Virus record (IMG/VR): IMGVR_UViG_3300021197_000412
Span: 1 to 27,386 of that record
DNA from: a virus
DNA: 27,386 nt
Strand: one strand, 5' to 3'
The position numbers and the translations under genes were made by a program. Under the pieces are notes generated by a model that saw only the letters and a list, made by a program, of their open reading frames with translations, was not told the origin of the DNA and made no database searches. Positions 1-8,771 of this stretch are shown here, piece by piece (the stretch's first letter is position 1; each line of letters opens with the position of its first letter).

Positions 1-1
1 A

Positions 2-46
2 CTTGAATGGGTTGCAGACGGCAACACCATAGCTGCAGCAGATTAG
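2..46 (+). CDS. C-terminal end of an unidentified gene (partial)
   Basis: The first bases are open in one frame and end in LEWVADGNTIAAAD followed by TAG at 44-46, one base before the ATG of the next gene. The tight spacing is typical of the + strand late block, so I read it as the last 14 residues of a gene that begins outside the window. The fragment is too short to name. The alternative ATG at position 7 in another frame overlaps both this fragment and the better-supported gene at 48 and is treated as a shadow. Confidence 0.5.
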   Translation, partial: LEWVADGNTIAAAD

Positions 47-47
47 T

Positions 48-311
48 ATGGAAAAAAACAACTGGCATCTCAGTAAGTCCGTACCTGTCACCCTCATCGT
101 TGCACTTGTACTACAAGCAGCCGCCATCGTGTGGACTGTATCACAAATGCAATCTAGCATTGAAGCTAATGCAACAAACCTCATCAGATTAGAAACACGA
201 ACAGAGAAGCTAGAGATGGCAGTACAAAGCCAAGCTGTAGCTCTGGCACGAATAGACGAGAACATCAAAGCAATACGAACTCACGTAGAACGTATAGCGT
301 CTAAAGATTAG
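48..311 (+). CDS. Small membrane-anchored coiled-coil protein, possibly lysis-related
   Basis: This is an 87-aa protein. Residues about 12-31 (VPVTLIVALVLQAAAIVW) form one hydrophobic segment after a short polar N-terminus. The remaining 50 residues are a charged or polar helix with regularly spaced L, I and A (LETRTEKLEMAVQ, ALARIDENIKAI), consistent with a coiled coil. A membrane anchor followed by a coiled coil resembles XhlA-like or Rz-like phage lysis accessory proteins in shape only; no signature motif is visible. It lies just after the partial gene and 18 bases before the 732-aa virion gene. A small inner-membrane protein of the late operon is the safe reading; holin or spanin subunit is a guess. 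Confidence 0.7.
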   Translation: MEKNNWHLSKSVPVTLIVALVLQAAAIVWTVSQMQSSIEANATNLIRLETRTEKLEMAVQSQAVALARIDENIKAIRTHVERIASKD

Positions 312-329
312 TATATCAAGGATTAAATA

Positions 330-2528
330 ATGTTACAATTTAAAGGATTTAAACCTGCAGCAATGCAACGTATGGCAAAGTCAGTGGGCTATGAAGGAGA
401 CATAAAAGAGTTTAATAAGTTTCTTGAGGACAATCCTGATAAACAAGAAAAGATGAATGTCTATTCTGACAAAGCTAGAGAGATGATGATGGGTGGCTAT
501 GTAAAGGGCTATGCTAATGGTGGTTTAATAGATCCACGACTACAACAACCCGTACAAAGAAACCCTAATGTTGTATCTGGGTACTATGACTCACCAGAGT
601 TTCAAAATTTTAATCAAAATATAGCAGGTGGCATGGGAACTATGGATGTACGTGATAGTCCTTACTTTGGCAGACAAGGATCTGGAAGTATTGGTGCTGC
701 AGCAGATCAAGCATATATAGATTATTTAACTAGAACAGGACAAACAAGTTACTTACAAGGTGGTTCTGATTTTACACAGGCTCCACCACAAGTTTTACCT
801 GAATTTAAAGGGTTATCACCCACATCACCAGTAGACTACACACAGGGGCCAGTGCCTCAGTCAACTGGGTATCAGGGTCAAAATATTGCTACTCAAATGG
901 CTAACAGGGCATATACACCCGGTCTGCCGTATGGAGCTACAATTCAGCCAGTAGGTACTGCATTTAATGTTAACCAAGCTGTAGACCCCTCTATGGGGCA
1001 GGTAACAGGTGACATATCTACTACACCTATATCAGCAACTACTACAACTGCAGCAATGCCAACAGTAACAGATCCACGTACTATGACTGCAGATACAGCA
1101 GCAGCAGGTGTACAAGCAGTAACAAGTGCTATGGCTCCTGCACAAGGTGTAGTAGACCCACGTGCAGAAGTTACAGGACAGCAAACAACAGGAACAAGTG
1201 TAGAAGCTTTAACTGAAGCACAGGGTACAGCAACTACAATGGTTAACCCTGTCACACGTACTATACAAGCAGGTGAAGTTGTAAGTGGTGCAGCAAATGC
1301 TGAGACAGCAGCAACCTTTATGGAACAGGTACAAGCTGCAGAGGCAACACCAACCAATAAAGCTACAGTACAAGGACAGTTAGAAGGATTGATGGCAGCC
1401 TTTGAAGGTGGTAATACACCTGTATGGGCAGCAGGAGCAATGCGTAACGTCACGACACAGATGGCTAACAGAGGTTTAGGTGCATCAAGTATGGCAGCAC
1501 AGGCTCTTATACAAGGGGCTATGGAATCTGCACTACCAATAGCACAGGCAGATGCATCTGTGATTGCACAATTTGAAGCACAGAACTTGTCAAACAGACA
1601 ACAACGTGCTATGCTTGCAGCACAACAACGTGCCACATTTATGGGCATGGAGTTTGACCAATCATTCCAAGCAAGAGTACAAAACTCTGCACGTATAGGT
1701 GACATAGCAAATATGAACTTTACTGCAGATCAACAAGTTGCATTAGAGAATAGTCGTATAGCTAATACAGTTAATCTAGCAAATTTAAATAATAGTCAAG
1801 CAATGGTAATGGCAGAGGCTGCTGCATTATCACAGTTAGATATGGCAAACCTATCCAATAGGCAACAGGCTGCAGTACAAAATGCTCAGAGCTTTATGCA
1901 GATGGATTTAACAAACTTATCTAACCAGCAACAAACAGATATGTTTAAGGCACAGCAAAGAATACAATCTTTGTTTACAGACCAAGCTGCTGAGAATGCA
2001 GCACGACAGTTTAATGCAAGCAGTCAGGCACAGACTGATCAGTTCTTTGCTAACTTAGCAAATACAACATCTCAGTTTAATGCATCACAAACAAATGCCC
2101 AATCACAGTTTAATGCTGCCGAAGGTAATGCAGTACAAAAGTTTAATGCAGAATTAGACAATCAACGTGATCAGTTCAATGCACAGAACTCTATTGTGAT
2201 TGCACAGAATAATGCACAGTGGCGTAGGGAGATTGCAACTGCTGACACAGTAGCTGTTAACAGGGCAAATGAGATAAATGCAAGGGCTATTTTAGATATG
2301 TCTGAGCAGTCTTATGCTAACTTGTGGCAGTACTATGCAGATAGTATGGAGTGGGCATGGAAGTCAGCAGAATCACAACTAAACCGTATAAATGATTTAG
2401 CTGTTGTAGAGATTGATGCAAAGTCACGTGAACGAATAGCAGACGAACAATCTAAATCTGCTGCAGGTGAAGCAGTAGGTGGACTAATTGGTACTCTTGG
2501 TAGTGCCTATATAACAAGTAAGTTTTAA
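330..2528 (+). CDS. Virion-type structural protein with long 11-residue repeat helix
   Basis: This is a 732-aa protein with AAGGA 7 bases before its ATG. Residues 1-70 are a charged N-terminal region ending in GGYVKGYANGG, a motif I recognise from many marine-phage structural proteins. Residues about 70-350 are low-complexity, rich in T, A, Q, P and G, and probably extended. Residues 419-638 are an uninterrupted run of twenty 11-residue units, described separately. The C-terminus (about residues 698-732) is small and Gly/Ala-rich and could be membrane-active. It begins the run of large proteins that closes the late block, the place where T7-like phages keep internal core and tail proteins. 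An internal virion or ejection protein, or a tail-fibre-like rod, are both possible; no enzymatic motif was seen. Confidence 0.75.
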   Translation: MLQFKGFKPAAMQRMAKSVGYEGDIKEFNKFLEDNPDKQEKMNVYSDKAREMMMGGYVKGYANGGLIDPRLQQPVQRNPNVVSGYYDSPEFQNFNQNIAGGMGTMDVRDSPYFGRQGSGSIGAAADQAYIDYLTRTGQTSYLQGGSDFTQAPPQVLPEFKGLSPTSPVDYTQGPVPQSTGYQGQNIATQMANRAYTPGLPYGATIQPVGTAFNVNQAVDPSMGQVTGDISTTPISATTTTAAMPTVTDPRTMTADTAAAGVQAVTSAMAPAQGVVDPRAEVTGQQTTGTSVEALTEAQGTATTMVNPVTRTIQAGEVVSGAANAETAATFMEQVQAAEATPTNKATVQGQLEGLMAAFEGGNTPVWAAGAMRNVTTQMANRGLGASSMAAQALIQGAMESALPIAQADASVIAQFEAQNLSNRQQRAMLAAQQRATFMGMEFDQSFQARVQNSARIGDIANMNFTADQQVALENSRIANTVNLANLNNSQAMVMAEAAALSQLDMANLSNRQQAAVQNAQSFMQMDLTNLSNQQQTDMFKAQQRIQSLFTDQAAENAARQFNASSQAQTDQFFANLANTTSQFNASQTNAQSQFNAAEGNAVQKFNAELDNQRDQFNAQNSIVIAQNNAQWRREIATADTVAVNRANEINARAILDMSEQSYANLWQYYADSMEWAWKSAESQLNRINDLAVVEIDAKSRERIADEQSKSAAGEAVGGLIGTLGSAYITSKF
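1584..2243 (+). repeat. Twenty in-phase 11-residue (hendecad) coding repeats
   Basis: Residues 419-638 of the 732-aa protein divide without gaps into twenty 11-residue units. Examples are NLSNRQQRAML, NLSNRQQAAVQ, NLSNQQQTDMF, NASSQAQTDQF, NASQTNAQSQF, NAAEGNAVQKF and NAELDNQRDQF. Position 1 is N in 14 of the 20 units, and position 11 is often a hydrophobic residue. Units also pair into 22-residue repeats (NLSN at residues 507 and 529). An 11-residue period fits a hendecad coiled coil or long amphipathic helix. The DNA copies have diverged, so this is an old repeat kept by selection at protein level. Confidence 0.8.
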
Positions 2529-2543
2529 TAGGATAATGTAGAA

Positions 2544-2756
2544 ATGACTAGACAATTAAATCCGGGTGTGTTAGCATATACTAATATAAACTCAGTTAAA
2601 TTAGAAGAAGAAACAAAGCCTATGGGTTCAGGATTACTGTCTCCAAGATTACGAGAAGATAAATCTAGTAAAAACTTAGAACCATATGAAAGAGTTGCTA
2701 CATATGTTATGGCAATACGAGAACAACGAGAGGAGTTGAAGAATGGCTCTTCCTAA
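2544..2756 (+). CDS. Small hypothetical protein in the late block
   Basis: This is a 70-aa protein that I do not recognise. It is polar and rich in E, K and R, with a run of charged residues at the C-terminus (AIREQREELKNGSS) and no membrane segment. It starts 15 bases after the 732-aa gene, with only a weak ribosome site (AGGA about 11 bases upstream). Its last 14 bases overlap the start of the 173-aa gene, which points to translational coupling. Composition and coding frame match the flanking structural genes, so it is probably a real late gene, perhaps a small virion component. Confidence 0.65.
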   Translation: MTRQLNPGVLAYTNINSVKLEEETKPMGSGLLSPRLREDKSSKNLEPYERVATYVMAIREQREELKNGSS

Positions 2757-3264
2757 TCCACAACCATCTTTTGATGCACCAATACCCGGTCAAGCTTTAG
2801 TAGCTGAACTAGGATCAAGACCTTGGCAGCAACCAGCCCAGTACAGTACTATTGAAGAGGCTGTTGACTTCTATATTGCAAAGATGTCCTCTGATGAGGC
2901 TGCTGTACAAATAGAAGATATATTAGAAATGGGTGTATCTGTAGCTGATCTAGCACATGTTATACAACTATCTAATGTAATGGAAGGTATTCACAGCATT
3001 GATGTAGGGGTAATGGCTACACCTGTACTTATAGAATTTATTATGCTTATAGGAGACAGTGCAAAGATAGATTATGAAACAGGTTTAGAAGATGAAAACA
3101 AAGCTATGAAAAAAGCACTTGTAAATAGAGCTATGAAACAGTTTAAAAAAGAGTCTGCTAAAAATACGTCAGAACCAGAGGAAGAAGTAGTAGATGAAGT
3201 TATTACAGGAACTGAGGAAGAAAAGATTAATCAGTTAACTGGTCTTATGGCAAGGAGAATATAA
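2743..3264 (+). CDS. Hypothetical late protein, mostly helical with acidic tail
   Basis: This is a 173-aa protein without a recognised family. Residues 1-30 are Pro/Gln/Ala-rich, the middle (about 35-120) looks helical, with a hydrophobic stretch near TPVLIEFIMLIGDS, and residues 135-160 are lysine-rich then glutamate-rich (SEPEEEVVDEV). Its start lies inside the end of the preceding gene, and its TAA shares a base with the next ATG (TAATG), so three genes are coupled in a row. Position between virion-type genes suggests a structural or assembly role. Confidence 0.7.
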   Translation: MALPNPQPSFDAPIPGQALVAELGSRPWQQPAQYSTIEEAVDFYIAKMSSDEAAVQIEDILEMGVSVADLAHVIQLSNVMEGIHSIDVGVMATPVLIEFIMLIGDSAKIDYETGLEDENKAMKKALVNRAMKQFKKESAKNTSEPEEEVVDEVITGTEEEKINQLTGLMARRI

Positions 3265-4598
3265 TGAGTTTTTTTAGAGGTGTTGTAAAAGGAGCAGCTA
3301 AAAGTGTTGATAAGAATATACAAGACCAGTTAAAATTTTTACGTGAGGAAACATCTAATGTAGCAAAAATTAGAGCTAATCGTGCTATAAGGGAACAGGA
3401 TAACTACCAAGATGCGTTTGATGAAAACTTAGCAGAAGTAAAAGATTTAAGTAGGAAAGTGGGAGGAACTGATCAGTTTCAATTTTTACTAGATAAGTAT
3501 GGTGTTGCTGAAGCAAAGGTAATGGCTCAACAACTCTATGATTTCTCACAAAAAGATCCAAATTTTAATATAGCAGAACAATTAAAAATAGAAAAAAGAG
3601 AAGGTCCAAGTGTAACAGCTATTCAGCTTGCAGAATTTATGACACCAAAAGCAAAAGTTCCCCCATCAGGTGGGTATAATATAGGTACTGGTATGACCCG
3701 AATGTTGGGTATTGATGCCGATGCTAAGGTTATAGAACAATCAGATAGACTTATAAAAGCTGCAGGAATACCTACAAACGAAACAAAATATACAAATAAT
3801 GTTCCTACTGCATTAGCAGGAAGAGGTGTTCAAAGTTGGAGAATGCTCCGTTCATCTGATGGAAGACAAGATTATAATGAGCTAAGAGAATTAGCAACTA
3901 CAAAATTAAATAATGGAGATAAAAAAGAAGCAGAAGCTATAATGGCGTATGCTGAACTTAGATTGCAGTCTAGTGATACAAGTCTTAAAACAAATACAGA
4001 TTTTTCAGATACTCAGTTTGCAAGGTATTTAACAACTCACGCTAACTATTTACAACAAGTAGTTCTTGGTTTGGACAAGTCTAGTCCTTATAGAATGTCA
4101 GAAACTGGAGTATCATATATTGATGGAAAAACGAATCAAGACCACGACAAAGAAATAAGAAGAGCAATAGGTGAATTAGCATATATAACTACTCAAGCAA
4201 AAAAAATGGGTATAAATAATGTGACAATTAGTAATTTGACTACTGAAGCATTAAATCAAAATAAAAAGTTAGTTTTGGTAAATGGAGAACTAGTGTTAGG
4301 CAGTGAAAATGCCCCTTTGTATGATGAAAATGTTTTTAAAGTTCCTAATGACAATGGTGGCGGTAATGGTGGCGGTAATGGTGGTGGTGTACAACTTATG
4401 GACTACAGCACTATGAATAGGCAGCAAAAAGAAGCAGAATTATTAAAGTTAGAAGAAAGATACCAATCAATAACCTCAAGAAAAGGTCAGACACAGTTTA
4501 ATACAACAAAAGATTTTCATCAAGCAGTCAAAAAAATATTAATAGATATTGACTATTTAAGAACACAGTTAAATATGCCACGTCTAAGTGGGGGTTAA
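3264..4598 (+). CDS. Internal-virion-type protein with Gly-Asn linker
   Basis: This is a 444-aa protein whose ATG overlaps the previous stop by one base. The first 100 residues are strongly charged and helix-forming. Residues 364-375 are three NGGG units, a flexible linker, leaving a C-terminal domain of about 70 residues with predicted helices (EAELLKLEERYQSI and AVKKILIDIDYLRTQL). No catalytic motif is visible. Its size, charge and position just before the 1112-aa gene resemble the medium-sized internal core proteins of T7-like phages (gp14/gp15 region); this is analogy by position, not by sequence. Confidence 0.7.
   Translation: MSFFRGVVKGAAKSVDKNIQDQLKFLREETSNVAKIRANRAIREQDNYQDAFDENLAEVKDLSRKVGGTDQFQFLLDKYGVAEAKVMAQQLYDFSQKDPNFNIAEQLKIEKREGPSVTAIQLAEFMTPKAKVPPSGGYNIGTGMTRMLGIDADAKVIEQSDRLIKAAGIPTNETKYTNNVPTALAGRGVQSWRMLRSSDGRQDYNELRELATTKLNNGDKKEAEAIMAYAELRLQSSDTSLKTNTDFSDTQFARYLTTHANYLQQVVLGLDKSSPYRMSETGVSYIDGKTNQDHDKEIRRAIGELAYITTQAKKMGINNVTISNLTTEALNQNKKLVLVNGELVLGSENAPLYDENVFKVPNDNGGGNGGGNGGGVQLMDYSTMNRQQKEAELLKLEERYQSITSRKGQTQFNTTKDFHQAVKKILIDIDYLRTQLNMPRLSGG
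4353..4388 (+). repeat. 12-bp tandem repeat coding for NGGG units
   Basis: AATGGTGGCGGT occurs twice exactly and a third time with one change (AATGGTGGTGGT), giving NGGG x3 inside the 444-aa protein. Near-identical DNA copies suggest recent slippage, so linker length may vary between related phages. Confidence 0.85.
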
Positions 4599-4601
4599 AA
4601 A

Positions 4602-7600
4602 ATGGTAACAAACTCTTATCATTTAAAAGATAAACTAAGTAAAGATGAACTCATTAATGACAGGGGTTTTCAAGTAGATGCATCTATGTTTTTAATAGAT
4701 AGAGGTGGTTATTCAGCTTCAGATCTTAGAACTAAAGAGGATGTATATGATAAATATATGGAACATTTTCGTTCTCAAAATGTAAATGAAGTTACTGCGT
4801 TAAAAGACTTAACATATGCCCAAGAAGCAGAGACAGAAGACAAAGAGCAGTTTGGTAGACTTATGGATACCTACGATAAAATGGATTCTGACTTTGGGTT
4901 TAAGGCAGCAGGAGATTATCTTGAAGGAATATTTACTGCACCATCTACATATGCTGGTGCATTTTCTTTTGGTACAGCAAAGGTTGGAGCACTTGCAGCA
5001 AACCAAGGAATAAAACTAGGTGTTCGTCAAGCATTAAGAACCGGAATAGGTTCTGCTGTTGTTGAGGGTATTGCTGGAGGTGCAACTGTTGCTGCTCAAG
5101 AAGGAACACGTGTAGAGACAGGAATAAAAGAAGAGATGGACCTAAAAAATATAGGTGTGGCTACAGCTTTATCTGCAGGAACAGGTGGTGCTTTAGGTGG
5201 GTTTACAGGGTATATGAGAGGAGTAAATAATCTAAAGGCTGATGAGATATTAAAGTCAACAACCAAGATTGTAGACGAAGCAACTAAAAAAGCTCACGCA
5301 AAAGCAACAACTAAAACATTTAAAAACAAAAAGACTGCTTCTACAGCAAAAACATTTCAAGAAGAATTACTAGCTAACTTAGATGCTGAAACAAAAAAAC
5401 TTGCTAAGTCTAAGAAAAAAGCATTAAGAGAAACTGTTCCAGAAGAGCTTGAAAAAGGTAAAAAACTACGTGAGGAGTTAAGTAAAGGAGATTTAGTTTT
5501 ATCTATTGGAGCAAAAGAAATACAAAATATTGCTGCTGCTGCATCAGAAGTGTTTCATAAAATAGGAGCACATCCTACTTTAAAAAACCCAGCAGATGAA
5601 CGCTTTACATCAAGAGTAGCAAGAGGATTAACATCTGGAGTCTTAGACGAAAACTCATTTGGTAAAATTTTAAATGATCACAATATAACTACAGAACAAC
5701 TTGGAGCATTATATGCTGCAGAACTTTCTTCTTATGGTCTAGGTCTTAGATCAGGTAGAATGATAAAAGACATTGGTAAAAAAGAAAACTACACAGAAAT
5801 TATAACCAGATTAAATGAAATAGATGAAGCTACCTATAATGTTGGCACTCTAACAACCAAGTCTAGAGAAGCATTAGATGATCTACAAGTTAAAGGTACG
5901 GGAGCTAAGATAGCTGGATTTTTTCAGCATATAAATAAAGCACGTATTGGTATGATGACAATACAACCTGCAACTACCATGAGAAACACAACAAACGGTT
6001 ATCTTAGAAACTATGTTTATATGATGGATAACTTTGGTGCATCTATGGTAGATTATGCAAAGGGCAACTTAGCACTATTAAGAAATCCTAATGATGTAAT
6101 GGTTAGAAAGCACTCAGAAGATCTTGTGCGTAGAGCAAGAGCACAAGCTAGAACAGGTTTTCAGTCGTTACATTTAAAAGATCTAAAAATGGGTATGGAA
6201 AGTGTAAATACAAAAGCATTGTTTCAATTACTTGGAGATAAAAAATTTGGTAACCAAGATGTAGTAAAAAAATTACTACGTCAAATGGCAGATATTGCAG
6301 ACGTAACCGATCAAAATGGGGGTTTAATTGGGGTTGCACGTAATCTAAACAAACTTAACACAATGTCTGATAATATGTTCAAGAGAGCTATATTTTCAAG
6401 AGAACTAGATAAAAGTCTTGGTCTAGAACCTATTGTTATTAAAAGATTTCAAACAGGTCCGGGTGGGGAACAAATAACTACAGATCTTGTTCTTGATAGT
6501 CTTGACAAAGTTTTGAGGACAGGTAACTTTAGTGCTATAGATGCAAAAAGATTATCAAATTCTATGACAGAAGCGTTTGACTTTACCTATCAAACAGGTA
6601 GTTTTAGAGGTAGAGAGGGAGGATTTAATAAACTTGCTGATGCATTTATTGATATATCATCTAATAACCTTTTGGCATCTTCAGTAATACCTTTTCCTAA
6701 GTATCTTGTAAATCAGTTTAGGTTTTTGTATGAACATACTCCTATTCTTGGTATTGTAAATTTTGGGGGGGTTTTAAATAAAGCAGGTGGAAAAACAGGA
6801 AAAAGACACTTGGTAGATTTATCTTCCGATACATTAGGAAAACAATTAGGTGGGCTTGCTATTCTTGGTACATTTATGGCAGCAAGAGCTAACTTTGGTG
6901 ATGAAACTACAGGTGCTTATGAATATTTAGATCCAACAAGTGGTGGAACATTTAATGCAGAAGCATTGATTGGTCCGTTTTCTGCACACGCTGCTATAGC
7001 AGATGTTCTCTATAGAATGAATCCCGGTGGGTGGCATGATAATGACAGAGTTGCAAATACTAAACCTTTTGATAGTAGACGTTTTGTCAAAGCTGTTACA
7101 GGTGGTAATATACGTGCAGGAACTTCTCTTGACATGATGGAGGGTATGATAGAAGTAGTAAATAATGGTATAAATGCTGGAAGTTCAGAGTTAGAAATAC
7201 AAGACAATTTAGCAAAGTGGCTTGGTAATTATTTTAATACTTTTACGGTAGGAGCAGGATTATTTAAAGATTTACAAGCTCAGATAGATCCTTCTGTAAG
7301 ACAGCTTCCAGACAACACAGATGTAAATATGTGGCATTACTTTTTTAAGCAAGCTGGAAGATCACTTCCATTTGTTGGTAAAGTTGAAGAAGGTGGAAGA
7401 GAGCAATTAGCATCTGCAACTAGACGTACTGGTATAAGAAAATTAAACCCTATATTAAAACAATTTTCTGGTTTAACACCCCAGCAAGAAAAAACTAATG
7501 TTGAAAGAGAACTTGCAAGATTACAATTTGATTATCAAGAGTTAAGTCCTAGACGTATAAAATTTGATAAGCCTCTTACTAATCAAGCTAGACAATTAGT

Positions 7601-7940
7601 TGGAGAAAGAGTAGAACAAAGATTAAATGCGTTTATCTCAAGTGATGACTATTTTTATATGAGTGATGTTAGAAAACGAGATGCGCTTAAAGACCAATTA
7701 GAAACTATACGAACAGAAGCCAGAGCAGAAATATTAAATCCTAACAATGTAGTAACTGATGAAGAAAGAGAAAGAAGGCATAGGGCTACATATCTTAACC
7801 TGTCAAGTAGGGATAGAACATTAATTAATGATACCTTTAGATTTCTACAAGAAAAAAAAGGTATAACAGATATTAAGACAATAGAAAATACAGAAAATTG
7901 GAAACTAGGATTAAGGTTAAAAGCTGATATGAAAAGATAG
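4602..7940 (+). CDS. Very large internal-virion or DNA-ejection-type protein
   Basis: This is an 1112-aa protein, the largest in the window, starting three bases after the previous stop behind a GGGGG-rich site. Residues about 105-205 are Gly/Ala-rich and mildly hydrophobic (for example SAGTGGALGGFTGYMRG), as in proteins that enter membranes. Residues about 225-290 are extremely lysine-rich. The C-terminal 150 residues are charged and helical. I see no transglycosylase or peptidase motif. It ends the rightward block and is followed by a terminator. A giant protein at the end of the core-protein cluster is where T7-like phages keep gp16, the DNA-ejection protein; by that analogy it is probably packaged in the head and ejected. 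A run of seven G at about 6767-6773 does not break the frame. Confidence 0.75.
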   Translation: MVTNSYHLKDKLSKDELINDRGFQVDASMFLIDRGGYSASDLRTKEDVYDKYMEHFRSQNVNEVTALKDLTYAQEAETEDKEQFGRLMDTYDKMDSDFGFKAAGDYLEGIFTAPSTYAGAFSFGTAKVGALAANQGIKLGVRQALRTGIGSAVVEGIAGGATVAAQEGTRVETGIKEEMDLKNIGVATALSAGTGGALGGFTGYMRGVNNLKADEILKSTTKIVDEATKKAHAKATTKTFKNKKTASTAKTFQEELLANLDAETKKLAKSKKKALRETVPEELEKGKKLREELSKGDLVLSIGAKEIQNIAAAASEVFHKIGAHPTLKNPADERFTSRVARGLTSGVLDENSFGKILNDHNITTEQLGALYAAELSSYGLGLRSGRMIKDIGKKENYTEIITRLNEIDEATYNVGTLTTKSREALDDLQVKGTGAKIAGFFQHINKARIGMMTIQPATTMRNTTNGYLRNYVYMMDNFGASMVDYAKGNLALLRNPNDVMVRKHSEDLVRRARAQARTGFQSLHLKDLKMGMESVNTKALFQLLGDKKFGNQDVVKKLLRQMADIADVTDQNGGLIGVARNLNKLNTMSDNMFKRAIFSRELDKSLGLEPIVIKRFQTGPGGEQITTDLVLDSLDKVLRTGNFSAIDAKRLSNSMTEAFDFTYQTGSFRGREGGFNKLADAFIDISSNNLLASSVIPFPKYLVNQFRFLYEHTPILGIVNFGGVLNKAGGKTGKRHLVDLSSDTLGKQLGGLAILGTFMAARANFGDETTGAYEYLDPTSGGTFNAEALIGPFSAHAAIADVLYRMNPGGWHDNDRVANTKPFDSRRFVKAVTGGNIRAGTSLDMMEGMIEVVNNGINAGSSELEIQDNLAKWLGNYFNTFTVGAGLFKDLQAQIDPSVRQLPDNTDVNMWHYFFKQAGRSLPFVGKVEEGGREQLASATRRTGIRKLNPILKQFSGLTPQQEKTNVERELARLQFDYQELSPRRIKFDKPLTNQARQLVGERVEQRLNAFISSDDYFYMSDVRKRDALKDQLETIRTEARAEILNPNNVVTDEERERRHRATYLNLSSRDRTLINDTFRFLQEKKGITDIKTIENTENWKLGLRLKADMKR

Positions 7941-7971
7941 TGCCATAGGTATGACCGTTGTTAGTGAATAC

Positions 7972-8001
7972 AAAAGGGGGCAGTTAAGCCCCCATTTTTT
8001 T
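7972..8001. terminator. Bidirectional Rho-independent terminator between converging operons
   Basis: A perfect 6-bp stem GGGGGC (7976-7981) / GCCCCC (7988-7993) has the loop AGTTAA. It is followed on the + side by ATTTTTTT and preceded by AAAA, which becomes UUUU for leftward RNA. It lies between the end of the 1112-aa gene (7940) and the end of the mazG-like gene (8000, whose stop codon uses the T tract), so it can stop transcription from both directions. Confidence 0.9.
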
Positions 8002-8329
8002 ATCTCTTGTCACCACTTCCACCTATGGTGTTGTTGTCCATCCTATCACTAAGCTTTGCCTGATTCAAACCTGCAATCGTACCAAGTGATAGATTAAGAT
8101 CAGTTGCAAGTGCAGCACAGTACCATAACACATCACCTATCTCACTGGCTATGTCATCACGCCAAGTGGGTGGCATGTTAGCCACACCATCCCTCATTAA
8201 CTTCTTTACTTTATTTGCTACCTCTCCTGCCTCTCCTGCAAGTCCAAGTGCAGGGTAGGATATTTTATACTTATCATCATAGATAGCTGTTTTAGCTGAT
8301 GATCTCTGATAAGAGTTAAAGTCTGTCAT
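8000..8329 (-). CDS. MazG-like nucleotide pyrophosphohydrolase
   Basis: This is a 109-aa protein of the all-alpha MazG family, which hydrolyses (d)NTPs to NMP and pyrophosphate. The metal-binding pattern is present: GEAGE (E33, E36) with K40, then EIGD (E63, D66), in the GLAGEAGEVANKVKK and SEIGDVLWY contexts usual for phage MazG-like proteins. The start used here has AAGGAG nine bases upstream and gives the common family N-terminus (MTDFNSYQ). A start 17 codons further up (8380) is possible but lacks a good ribosome site and would overlap the upstream gene by 65 bases instead of 14. It is the last gene of the leftward operon. Likely roles are tuning dNTP pools or lowering (p)ppGpp; phage MazG function is still debated. 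Confidence 0.88.
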   Translation of the reverse strand: MTDFNSYQRSSAKTAIYDDKYKISYPALGLAGEAGEVANKVKKLMRDGVANMPPTWRDDIASEIGDVLWYCAALATDLNLSLGTIAGLNQAKLSDRMDNNTIGGSGDKR

Positions 8330-8579
8330 TTGGTACTTCTCCTTCAACCAATTTTTTGCCTCTGTCTCTAGTTTGTTCATGCTTAGTAACTCTCTTTAAA
8401 TTTTCACTAAACGCTTTATTAAAGCCCCTGTTCCACTCCCTAAATTGCATAGTGTCCATATGGAAAGGGTTGTTTACCCTACCTCTTGTAAAGTCTTCAT
8501 AGCCTCTCTGAAATTGAACCTTCAGTGGGGCATCATATTTTCCAAGACCTCTTTCTTTTCGTGTCAACATACGTTTCAT
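8316..8579 (-). CDS. Ribosome modulation factor (RMF)-like small basic protein
   Basis: This is an 87-aa basic protein with AAAGGAG six bases before ATG. Residues about 24-57 follow the pattern of RMF: QRGY, a G six residues later (RG), NPF, then W..GF..AF. Escherichia coli RMF has QRGY ... G ... CPY ... W..GW..A with closely similar spacing. RMF binds 30S subunits and drives formation of inactive 100S ribosomes; the family (including CrpP-type proteins) also has members with other roles. The C-terminal 30 residues are an extra charged extension. The family assignment rests on about eight aligned positions, so it is tentative. It lies between nucleotide-metabolism genes. Confidence 0.6.
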   Translation of the reverse strand: MKRMLTRKERGLGKYDAPLKVQFQRGYEDFTRGRVNNPFHMDTMQFREWNRGFNKAFSENLKRVTKHEQTRDRGKKLVEGEVPNDRL

Positions 8580-8771
8580 TTATGTCTCCTTTGAGTTAAG
8601 TTTTCCTTTAAGTTCGTCTGTCTTTGTATTCTGTATTGCCTGTACACATTGTGACATGTGGTTTAGTATATTCAGTGAATTACTACCATTAGACAGAGTA
8701 CGTACAACACCCATGATGTCTTCATCTTTCTCATCTATTTCATAATCTTTATTTTCTACAGTTATTTTCAT
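8580..8771 (-). CDS. Small acidic hypothetical protein
   Basis: This is a 63-aa protein that I do not recognise. The N-terminus (MKITVENKDYEIDEKDED) looks like a beta hairpin followed by an acidic helix; the rest is polar with one Cys. GGAGAG lies five bases before ATG. It overlaps the upstream gene by four bases (ATGA), and its stop touches the leader of the RMF-like gene. Good spacing on both sides supports a real gene. Confidence 0.65.
   Translation of the reverse strand: MKITVENKDYEIDEKDEDIMGVVRTLSNGSNSLNILNHMSQCVQAIQNTKTDELKGKLNSKET

Noticed and set aside
7-192. 61-aa frame at the window start
   Set aside because: It overlaps the membrane/coiled-coil gene at 48-311 in another frame and lacks a ribosome site or recognisable protein features.
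944-1705. 253-aa open frame on the - strand inside the 732-aa virion gene
   Set aside because: It is antisense to a gene with strong repeat and codon structure. Its Cys/Ala/Val-rich product is the usual shadow of GCA, ACA and CAG codons, and it has no operon context.
6765-6775. Programmed frameshift at the G7 run in the 1112-aa gene
   Set aside because: The zero frame stays open for hundreds of codons on both sides, and no alternative frame continues usefully.
8330-8380. Longer N-terminus for the MazG-like protein
   Set aside because: The inner ATG at 8329 has AAGGAG at nine bases and gives the usual family start; the longer form overlaps the upstream gene by 65 bases.
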